Source of the DNA: Mangrovimicrobium sp048323675
Lineage (GTDB): Bacteria; Pseudomonadota; Gammaproteobacteria; Pseudomonadales; Halieaceae
Reading direction: 5' to 3'
DNA length: 64,000 nt
Assembly (NCBI RefSeq): GCF_048323675.1
Contig: NZ_JBLWFK010000001.1
Location: 620,001-684,000, forward strand
This document shows positions 46,002-52,227 of the stretch, piece after piece (positions within the stretch are counted from its first letter, which is position 1; the number at the start of each line of letters is the position of its first letter). The notes beneath the pieces were generated by a model. That model was given only the letters and a program-made list of their open reading frames with translations, did no database searches and had not been told where the DNA came from. The position numbers and the translations under genes were made by a program.

Positions 46002-46147
46002 TGGACCCGGTACGGGGGGGATATTTAGTGCTCGACCTTCGCCAACGATACCGCAGGGGGACAGTCACGCACACGTCCACAATTCAATTTAATTTGGAGG
46101 CTCGATATGCCACGACCCAAAAAGCCCAAACATTTAGCCCTGCTTGA
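46001..46147 (+). CDS. Possible 48-residue ORF
   Basis: ATG 46001 overlaps the previous stop by one base and reads MDPVRGGYLVLDLRQRYRRG onward to 46147, running 41 bases into the terminase small subunit gene. A coupled start speaks for it; the long overlap, lack of its own ribosome site and lack of a family speak against. Confidence 0.3.
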   Translation: MDPVRGGYLVLDLRQRYRRGTVTHTSTIQFNLEARYATTQKAQTFSPA

Positions 46148-46496
46148 CGGTTCTGCAAGGAAAAATCCCCAACGATACCGGAATGAGGACAGGTTTCACT
46201 CTGATGGGCTGGGAGAGCCGCCAGAACACCTCACAGAGGCGCAGGAAGCGACATGGCGGGAGATCGAGGCAAAGGCTTTGCCGGGGCTTCTGATGGCTTC
46301 TGACAGGTTTATGGTAGAGATTGCGGCTTGCCTGCTGGCTGAATATCGGAGCGCGCCTGGGGACTTCCGGAGTGGCAAGCTGACGACTCTGAACAGCCTG
46401 CTCTACAAGTTGGGGCTTACCCCTGGCTCTGCTCAGAGGTTCGGGATTGAGACTGCTAAAAAGGACTTGGCAGACAACCCGTTCGCTCAGTTTTAG
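46107..46496 (+). CDS. Terminase small subunit, P27 family
   Basis: A 129-residue packaging-recognition protein. The N-terminal basic stretch PRPKKPKHLALLDGSARKNP and the helical LTEAQEATWREIEAKALP with LLMASDRFMVEIAACLLAEY are the P27-like pattern. Small terminases choose the DNA to be packaged. The usual next gene, the large terminase, is absent: a terminator follows directly. In satellites such a protein redirects a helper's terminase to satellite DNA. TTGGAGG lies before ATG 46107. Confidence 0.85.
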   Translation: MPRPKKPKHLALLDGSARKNPQRYRNEDRFHSDGLGEPPEHLTEAQEATWREIEAKALPGLLMASDRFMVEIAACLLAEYRSAPGDFRSGKLTTLNSLLYKLGLTPGSAQRFGIETAKKDLADNPFAQF

Positions 46497-46528
46497 GACT
46501 GAACTTCCCTCAGGTCTACGCCTGACTT

Positions 46529-46551
46529 GCCCGCCACGGCGGGCTTTTTTT
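46529..46551 (+). terminator. Rho-independent terminator of the capsid operon
   Basis: GCCCGCC (46529-46535) pairs with GGCGGGC (46538-46544), followed by seven T. It lies 33 bases after the small terminase stop and marks the end of the morphogenesis operon. Confidence 0.93.
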
Positions 46552-46631
46552 GGTTATTCCCAGCGATACAACTAAACTTGATTCTCTACTTGTAACCGGA
46601 TGGTTTACAACATCTCACGAGGAGACCGATC

Positions 46632-46925
46632 ATGGACGAATGCTTAACCATAACAGGAACTATACTCACCACGTTAGGCTCAATGCTTGTAGCTTACAGG
46701 GCGTTCAAATTGACCGGAGCAATCGAGAAGGTTCTAAAGCTTCACGAAGGCTGGCTTATTAGCGTCAGCGAATTTGTGACCTCCTCTCAGGAGAATCAGG
46801 CACTAGTTACTATCAGGCCAGGGAAAGACTCGTTAGAGTTCGAATTCAAGGCATGGCTGTTTTTGTTGGGGTTTACGCTGATTGGATTAGGGCTGCTTTG
46901 TCACGCCGCGAGATATGTCTTTTAG
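46632..46925 (+). CDS. Small membrane protein, cargo
   Basis: A 97-residue protein with hydrophobic segments at about 8-26 and 74-94 and a soluble middle. GAGGAG lies ten bases before ATG 46632, so it is probably real. No family is recognised. It is the first gene after the packaging terminator, where satellites usually carry accessory genes. Confidence 0.55.
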   Translation: MDECLTITGTILTTLGSMLVAYRAFKLTGAIEKVLKLHEGWLISVSEFVTSSQENQALVTIRPGKDSLEFEFKAWLFLLGFTLIGLGLLCHAARYVF

Positions 46926-46943
46926 CCGAAAGCGCCCAATTGC

Positions 46944-47117
46944 CTAGACCTTTGTCCCCGAGCATTCAGGATAGATGATCTTCACTCGCTCAATGCTCAT
47001 ATCAGCCACGACAAGTCCCGCACCGAACCCAATCAACAGACCGAGAACGACACTGTAGAACACCAGGCGCTTGGCGGATTGGCGGGCTTCTCTTTTGATT
47101 GTTTCGTGCTTGTCCAT
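46944..47117 (-). CDS. Single-pass small membrane protein
   Basis: A 57-residue protein from ATG 47117 (an in-frame start at 47135 is possible). The basic N-terminus MDKHETIKREARQSAKR is followed by one membrane helix (LVFYSVVLGLLIGFGAGLVV). The ribosome site is poor. Convergent with the preceding gene. Confidence 0.4.
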   Translation of the reverse strand: MDKHETIKREARQSAKRLVFYSVVLGLLIGFGAGLVVADMSIERVKIIYPECSGTKV

Positions 47118-47142
47118 GCAGAGAGCATAAACCATTGCTTTT

Positions 47143-47165
47143 AAAAAACGTCCCCTTTTGGGGAC
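47143..47165 (-). terminator. Possible leftward terminator
   Basis: GTCCCC (47150-47155) and GGGGAC (47160-47165) form a hairpin. Read on the minus strand it is followed by CG-poor TTTTTT (47148 to 47143). It would stop leftward transcription before the small minus-strand gene, which must then have its promoter in the same few bases, so the assignment is uncertain. Confidence 0.45.
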
Positions 47166-47236
47166 TCCTGAGCTATATTTGCCTTTATGAAATTAAATTT
47201 CGGAATGTTACTTTAAATGAATCAAGGAATTGACCG

Positions 47237-47560
47237 ATGGCCCTAATTAACTGCCCAGAGTGCAACAAGGAAGTTTCCGACAAAGCCCCTGCGTGTCCAG
47301 GCTGCGGAGCGCCGATTGTTGCTGCAAAGGAATCATCCGGGAGCGGCGTTGCTGAACTGACCACGGTTCAGGAGACTAGCAAGAAGTTCAAACTGCAAAG
47401 CCTGATATCTGTCTCCCTGTTCCTCCTAGGGGTGTTCATCCTCATGCTGAACGCTGGCCCGCAAGACCCTAAGATGGCCGCAGCCGGATCGTGGTCCCTG
47501 CTGATCGGCGTTATCTGGTATTGCGTCAACCGCTTCCGTATCTGGTGGCACCACAAATAG
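47237..47560 (+). CDS. Zinc-ribbon membrane protein
   Basis: A 107-residue protein. The N-terminal zinc ribbon has two CxxC pairs (INCPEC and CPGCGAPI, about residues 6-24), followed by a linker and two membrane helices (about 55-72 and 80-96). Small zinc-ribbon plus membrane proteins are widespread and mostly uncharacterised. Cargo of the element. Confidence 0.7.
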   Translation: MALINCPECNKEVSDKAPACPGCGAPIVAAKESSGSGVAELTTVQETSKKFKLQSLISVSLFLLGVFILMLNAGPQDPKMAAAGSWSLLIGVIWYCVNRFRIWWHHK

Positions 47561-47644
47561 GCGAATGCGCTATTCAATACCTCGAGGGCTTCGACTTGAT
47601 TGTGGGATTGAATGCCTTTTCGACAATTGGCCGTAGAGCCTGAT

Positions 47645-47761
47645 CTACCGTTTCTCTAAAAGCCAAAACCAGTCTTCCCGCCTCACAGCAGGGTCTAGTT
47701 TCTCAAGCATGTCTAAGGCTTTGTAGATTGCGCTGATCAGATTGTCGGTATCGTTATCCAT
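47645..47761 (-). CDS. Possible 38-residue protein
   Basis: ATG 47761 opens MDNDTDNLISAIYKALDMLE and ends LLEKR at a TAG at 47645. Its helical, codon-like appearance is the only support, with a distant GGAG. The rest of 47561-47990 shows no gene. Confidence 0.3.
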   Translation of the reverse strand: MDNDTDNLISAIYKALDMLEKLDPAVRREDWFWLLEKR

Positions 47762-47990
47762 TGGACAAGAATAGCTCCATTCGTAGACCGGCGAAGCCTG
47801 GTGGTTGGATATGACGGAACGTCACCTTTTGAGCGGATACATTGGCTGTCTTTGGGATAGTGGATAAGTTGGGTAATTTGCACTTAGAAAAGATCTCAAT
47901 CAATTGCGATACGGCGCTAGTCACTCGTCGGGCCACCTATTTGCATAAGTTAGAAATTGCCATGCTCATTAAAATAGTATCGCATTGACT

Positions 47991-48911
47991 TTAAAGACAA
48001 TTGTTATACATTTCTCTGAAATTCGGATACTTTTGATCTGCCAATTTAGTGCAATTGTCCAAAATGTTCGAATTGTTAGTTTCAGTCAATTGTTGGACCA
48101 TGCATGAAATGTGAAAGTCATCCCATCTTTTTTTAAGTTCGTAATATTCATTTCCACATTTCTGTATTGTTTTTGCCTTGTTGTATTCTGCGTAAGCCAC
48201 GTTTTCAAAATCTAGGCCGTATAATTCTAGCTCCTCTGCGGACAATATTTTGATATTGTCGGAGGTAACTACGTTCATAACGTCAACAATAGTGGGGGAA
48301 ACTCCAAATTTTCCGTAATATTTTTTTAACACTGGGGTCAAATTTTCATACTGCTCTAGATACTGGGAAAAGCTCAGAGATTCGGTAGATATTTCGGTAG
48401 AAAATGGACGGTGAATCCCTATTTTTCCACCAGGAATTCGTTGCCAACCTGCAGCATAAATTAATACGCAAGCGCTAAAACATCTCTCGGCATGATGAAC
48501 TGAAGTTGGCATTTTTCGCTGAGCAACAAATTCGCCGATTTTCATTGCCTCTGAGATCAACCCACCGGGACTATCGAGCTCCAAGTAAGGCGTCTCCCAA
48601 GGCTCCAGTGTATTGTCTGTCACAGCCACGATAAACTTTAGTTGGGGCAGTGTCCTTTGCGTAATCTCACCGCGAAGATAGATACCTGTAATTTTACAAT
48701 TACTGCCATATTTTTCTGGTATATCCAACCGAATACTTTCAGGTGAAACGCCACTGTCGAATTGCGGCAATCCAGTAATAATTGAAGTAGAACAGCCAAG
48801 CTGAGATAGAGAAATATCTATAGACGAATTGTCAGACACGGCAGAAGCTGTCTCACTTCTGTTTAGAAAAAATGTGGCAATCAGTAGAAGTAGTACCCGT
48901 GTGAAAATCAT
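47991..48911 (-). CDS. Exported ClpP/crotonase-fold protease-like protein
   Basis: A 306-residue protein with a signal peptide (about 1-23, ending ETASA). The middle resembles ClpP/SppA-type serine peptidases: YLELDSPGGLISEAMKIGEF, then the Ser in ERCFSACVLIYAAG and the His in GKIGIHRPF. Spacing of Ser and His is as in the ClpP fold. C-terminal residues 200-306 are extra, Cys-containing and without a known domain. Base composition is clearly AT-rich compared with both host and phage genes, suggesting separate transfer. Possibly a periplasmic protease used in defence or host interaction; the role is unknown. Confidence 0.7.
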   Translation of the reverse strand: MIFTRVLLLLIATFFLNRSETASAVSDNSSIDISLSQLGCSTSIITGLPQFDSGVSPESIRLDIPEKYGSNCKITGIYLRGEITQRTLPQLKFIVAVTDNTLEPWETPYLELDSPGGLISEAMKIGEFVAQRKMPTSVHHAERCFSACVLIYAAGWQRIPGGKIGIHRPFSTEISTESLSFSQYLEQYENLTPVLKKYYGKFGVSPTIVDVMNVVTSDNIKILSAEELELYGLDFENVAYAEYNKAKTIQKCGNEYYELKKRWDDFHISCMVQQLTETNNSNILDNCTKLADQKYPNFREMYNNCL

Positions 48912-49213
48912 TTCAGAACTCTCCCGCGTACGACAATCTTCCCAGAGTCTTTACATTTTAAACAATGATTCTATATGCAAATAAAAGGCACATTGGACTG
49001 CACTACACAAACAGGTGTCAACATGGGTGTCGGTCAAAACCTGACATTCTCGTTAGGCCAAGGAAGCCCTCTGGCTATTTTTGATGTTTACTAGTGCTTG
49101 CTTGTACTAGAGGTAAGTATGTGTAGTGTTGATGGAATTAGAGTTCAAAGGTTGCAAACGCGTTCACCGCTGGCAGTCTAATTCCTGTACCTCCTGAATT
49201 GAGGAAATCAAAG
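48912..49213. other. AT-rich non-coding stretch
   Basis: No gene is supported here. It contains the promoter side of the ClpP-like gene (left end) and of the following small gene (right end, GAGG at 49201-49204). The short inverted motif ACTAGTGC/GTACTAGA near 49090-49115 is weak. Confidence 0.4.
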
Positions 49214-49435
49214 ATGATCTACAGGATTACACCCAAGGGTAAGAGCGCCAACCCACGAGGAGAGCACAATGTGAGGTCCTGGGGCAAAATCAAGGCGTTT
49301 ATTGAGATGGGAGGGGGAGAGGAGATCACTGAAAATCAATTTCTTTTTGTGGCCGCCGAACACGACCACCCTGATGGTCCAGAAGGCTACCTCTACCACG
49401 TCGTGAATCGAAACCAGTGGCTGGAACCAATTTAG
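49214..49435 (+). CDS. Small hypothetical protein near right end
   Basis: A 73-residue protein from ATG 49214, nine bases after GAGG. It includes KIKAFIEMGGGEEITENQFL and an FVAAEHDHPDGPEGYLYHVV segment. No domain is recognised. It is the last gene of the element before attR. Confidence 0.5.
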   Translation: MIYRITPKGKSANPRGEHNVRSWGKIKAFIEMGGGEEITENQFLFVAAEHDHPDGPEGYLYHVVNRNQWLEPI

Positions 49436-49481
49436 TGATAAAGGAAAGCACACGAAGCCACAACCCCTGTTAGTTGGGGCT

Positions 49482-49513
49482 GTTGACTCGGTGCTGACTC
49501 GGAATGTCTGACT
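49482..49513. promoter_or_regulatory. Probable integrase arm-type sites, right
   Basis: GTTGACT (49482-49488), GCTGACT (49493-49499) and TCTGACT (49507-49513) occur in the same orientation as the left cluster, 30-60 bases from attR. They match the left repeats in core and context (TGTTGACTCG). Confidence 0.55.
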
Positions 49514-49544
49514 TAGCGTCGCAATGTCGTAAGTCATTGATTTA

Positions 49545-49593
49545 GTGGTAGCTACGGATGGACTTGAACCATCGACCCCAGCATTATGAATGC
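49545..49593. repeat. Right attachment repeat within tRNA-Met
   Basis: A perfect 49-base copy of 39001-39049. It covers the tRNA 3' end, T arm and the 3' part of the anticodon arm. The rest of the tRNA lies to the right, so attR keeps the gene whole. Confidence 0.93.
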
Positions 49594-49622
49594 TGTGCTC
49601 TAACCAGCTGAGCTACGTAGCC
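49546..49622 (-). tRNA. tRNA-Met (CAU), elongator
   Basis: A 77-base cloverleaf on the minus strand including encoded CCA. The acceptor starts GGCTACG, the D arm is AGCTCAGCTGGTTAGAGCA, the anticodon loop TTCATAA is closed by CAGCA/TGCTG, and the T arm is GATGG-TTCAAGT-CCATC. The sequence is close to elongator tRNA-Met rather than tRNA-Ile(CAU) or initiator. The first acceptor pair is G1-U72 instead of the usual G-C. The 3' part is shared with the att site. Confidence 0.95.
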
Positions 49623-49774
49623 ACAATCAAGTGTTCGGGAAACGGGTCTTCCCGAGAGGCGCGAATTTTCCAGAAATACCGCAGGCAAGTCAAGTCTCTC
49701 AGGTGGATCTGTTGCTGTGACTTTTCCCCAGTCGGGCTATGGCGTGAAGCCGGCGGCTGGGCTATTTTTGCCCA

Positions 49775-50692
49775 ATGCTCCCGCGCCTGAAACTTCGTCT
49801 CCTCCTGGTCCTGCTGATTCCGCTGGTACCGGGGCGCTACTGCGTCGCCCAGGAATTGACCCCGCGTGCATACTGGCCGGCCCCCCAGGGCACCGAGGTC
49901 CTGACACTCGGGCTGTCCTACACAGATGGCGACACGGTGCCCGATCCCTCACTCCCGGTATCCGGCATCGACTCGCAGATAACCACCGCCTTTGCCTCCT
50001 ACCTGCGCACCTTCAGCCTCTGGGGGCGCACCGCCTCGGTCGTGCTGCAGCAACCCTATTCCACGGGCACGACCACGGCCAACCACGAGGTGTTGGGCAA
50101 ACTGGAGCGCGATTACCAGGGGGTAGGGGACTTCTCCGCCACCCTGGGCGTAAACCTGCTCGGTGCACCGGCCATGTCGCGGGAGGAATTCGCCGAGCTG
50201 CGGCGCAATCCCCATCCGATTCTCGGCGCCAGTGTGCGCGTGCTCGCGCCCACCGGCCGCTACCAGGAGGATCGCCTGATCAATGTCGGGGCCAACCGCT
50301 GGGCGGTCAAGGCGGAGCTGGGCTATATGACCGCGCTGCGGCCCCAGTGGCTGCTGGAATTTGAACTCGGTGCCTGGATATTCGGTGACAACGACGACTT
50401 TGTGGGCATGAAGCGTGAACAGGACCCGATCTACGCACTGCAGACCCACCTCATCCGCCGCTTTTCCGCCGGTTTCTGGGTATCCCTGGACGCGAATATC
50501 TACCGTGGAGGCCGTGGCAAACTGGATGGCCGCAAGCTGGACGACCTGCAGCGCGATTCCCGTTTCGGTATCAACCTCGCCGTGCCCTTCGCCGGCAGGA
50601 ACGTGGTCAAGCTCAGCTATGCCATGGGCTCGGTAAACGATTCAGACGAGAACTTTGATATCTACCAGCTGACCTACCAGCGCCTGTTGTAG
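49775..50692 (+). CDS. Outer-membrane beta-barrel, MetA-phenol-pathway-like family
   Basis: A 305-residue exported protein. The signal peptide (about 1-25) ends before QELTPRAYWPAPQGTEVLTLG, the usual start of the family often named 'MetA-pathway of phenol degradation' (putative outer-membrane channels). Alternating beta strands follow, with LGASVRVLAPTGRY and YQLTYQRLL at the end. The substrate is unknown. No ribosome site is clear before ATG 49775. It stands alone, convergent with the next gene. Confidence 0.8.
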   Translation: MLPRLKLRLLLVLLIPLVPGRYCVAQELTPRAYWPAPQGTEVLTLGLSYTDGDTVPDPSLPVSGIDSQITTAFASYLRTFSLWGRTASVVLQQPYSTGTTTANHEVLGKLERDYQGVGDFSATLGVNLLGAPAMSREEFAELRRNPHPILGASVRVLAPTGRYQEDRLINVGANRWAVKAELGYMTALRPQWLLEFELGAWIFGDNDDFVGMKREQDPIYALQTHLIRRFSAGFWVSLDANIYRGGRGKLDGRKLDDLQRDSRFGINLAVPFAGRNVVKLSYAMGSVNDSDENFDIYQLTYQRLL

Positions 50693-50709
50693 CCAGCGGC
50701 GGGACTCAG

Positions 50710-51108
50710 TCAGCAGTCGCTGTCAGCGTTTCCACCTTTTGCAACGCGCTTCGATGGCAGTTCCTCCGCCAGTAACAGCCCGACGTTTTGCCCCGCTTCG
50801 GCGCGCTCGATTATTTTGCGGTAGCGTTCAATGGCGGCAACCGTGAAGGGCTGGGGTGCGCTGTCCACCAGTGGCACACACACGGTTTCCCCTGCGCTGA
50901 TCGCGCCGCTCTCGACGATACCCACCATGATGGTGCCGCGTCCGGTGATAGCGAAGGCGTCCTGCACCTTCATCGAGAAGCCGCTGTCGTCCTCCGCTGC
51001 GGCGAACTGGCAGGGCAGGGCTGCCAGGAGCAGTGTGAAAACGGCCGCTGCGCCGCCGTTCAGGCGCCAGGGATGGCGCTGATTGCAGACCTGGATTTTA
51101 TCGATCAT
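50710..51108 (-). CDS. Exported protein resembling EF-Tu domain 2
   Basis: A 132-residue protein. A hydrophobic segment (about 19-38, ending CQFAAA) suggests export. Residues 45-115 read like the beta-barrel domain 2 of EF-Tu/SelB-type GTPases: DAFAITGRGTIMVGIVESGAISAGE, then VAAIERYRKIIERAEAGQNVGLLL. No GTPase domain is present. GAGGAG lies before ATG 51108. It is the last gene of the leftward cluster, 21 bases after the Yip1 gene. Export of a lone EF-Tu domain 2 is unusual; function unknown. Confidence 0.65.
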   Translation of the reverse strand: MIDKIQVCNQRHPWRLNGGAAAVFTLLLAALPCQFAAAEDDSGFSMKVQDAFAITGRGTIMVGIVESGAISAGETVCVPLVDSAPQPFTVAAIERYRKIIERAEAGQNVGLLLAEELPSKRVAKGGNADSDC

Positions 51109-51129
51109 TGGTTTTCTCCTCGGTCAGTG

Positions 51130-52200
51130 TCAGATAGCGTCGGCGAGTACTGCTTCATTCGCCTTGTAGAGCGCGTAATTGTGCTCGATGGCGTCGGATC
51201 CGGTGCCCTGCTGCAGGCGTGCGGTCCGCAGTTGCCCCTTGACCCAGGTGTGTTCCGCCCAGTTGCCGCCGCCGGACTTGAGCACCTCCATCTCGATGTT
51301 GTTCATACTGACCACCTTGCCCATGGTCCGGTACATCGCGATGAGGTCGGCGGTGGATTTGGTTTCCTTGCCCTGTAATTCCGCCTCTGCTTTCTTCACC
51401 TGGGCCGCCTGTTCCGCCATCGCCGCGCGGCTTTTCTCGATCACCGACACCAGCTCGCGCACCTGCTGTTTGCTGACCTTGCCGTTGGCGGGCGGCTCGA
51501 ATTCGTCTTCGCCGGCCGCCTGCATCAGCGCTGCCTGGCGCTGGGCCTCGGCGAGCATGCCGCCACCGGAGGAAATTTCCACGGGTTTACCGCTGCGGCT
51601 ACCGTAGCCCGAGTCCACGTCGGGACGCAGGCCGATGACCGTCAGTATGCCGGCGACGATCATGTTGGCTACCAGCGTGACCACCAGCGTGGCGACAAAG
51701 TGCAGTGTGCGCTTTTCGCCGGGGACACCCAGCGCCAGCGGCACGATCCGGTACAGCAGCACCAGCGACCAGATGCCGCCGGCCAGCGACACCAGGAAGC
51801 CGAGCCAGGGAATCAGGGCGCCGGCGATGCCGCCCAGGCAGGCGGGTATGGCGCTCAGAGAGACCGCGGCGAAGGCGCGGTCAAAGTTCGGCTGGCCGCC
51901 AAAGGTACCGGCCAGGAAATTGATGATAAACACCAGCAGGGTGAAGCCGGCCGCCGCTGCAACCAGGCTGTAGACCCAGGCCATCAGCAGGCTGCCCCCC
52001 AGCAGGTAGGCGGAGAAGCCGCCCATCATCCAGGTGAAGAGCACGCTGAGGATGATGTTGGCCAGCAGCAGCGGGCCGGTCAGCAAGGCCAGCGTCTTCT
52101 GCCAGGCGGGCGTTGCGGCCAGGTAGGTATTCCAGGTGGGCTCCGGCGCCAGCAGGCCGCCCTTGACCAGTTCCACAGTTTTGCGGACGTCGAACTCCAT
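51130..52200 (-). CDS. Yip1-family membrane protein
   Basis: A 356-residue protein. Five or so membrane helices lie between about 35 and 200 (YLAATPAWQKTLALLTGPLL to VVTLVANMIVAGILTVIG), as in bacterial YIP1 proteins. A cytoplasmic or periplasmic coiled coil follows at about 240-300, with a C-terminal tail. It starts 27 bases after the giant VWA gene and likely works with it. Confidence 0.75.
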   Translation of the reverse strand: MEFDVRKTVELVKGGLLAPEPTWNTYLAATPAWQKTLALLTGPLLLANIILSVLFTWMMGGFSAYLLGGSLLMAWVYSLVAAAAGFTLLVFIINFLAGTFGGQPNFDRAFAAVSLSAIPACLGGIAGALIPWLGFLVSLAGGIWSLVLLYRIVPLALGVPGEKRTLHFVATLVVTLVANMIVAGILTVIGLRPDVDSGYGSRSGKPVEISSGGGMLAEAQRQAALMQAAGEDEFEPPANGKVSKQQVRELVSVIEKSRAAMAEQAAQVKKAEAELQGKETKSTADLIAMYRTMGKVVSMNNIEMEVLKSGGGNWAEHTWVKGQLRTARLQQGTGSDAIEHNYALYKANEAVLADAI

Positions 52201-52227
52201 TACAGCACTCCTTTGATCCCCGAGGGT

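Larger units (their letters stand above)
39001..49593. mobile_element. Integrated phage-satellite-like element in tRNA-Met
   Basis: A 10.6-kb element bounded by a 49-bp perfect direct repeat (39001-39049 and 49545-49593). The right repeat is part of an intact tRNA-Met gene. An integrase gene lies next to the left end. Contents: integrase, small DNA-binding proteins, HNH nuclease, prohead protease, capsid, P27-type small terminase and AT-rich cargo. No large terminase, portal, tail, lysis or repressor gene of normal size is seen. Base composition is visibly lower in GC than the host, especially 47.6-49.2 kb. Best reading: a capsid-encoding satellite; alternative: a reduced prophage. Confidence 0.9.

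Noticed and set aside
46529..46551. The inverted repeat as part of an att or operator
   Set aside because: Stem, tiny loop and seven-T tail right after a stop codon make it a terminator.
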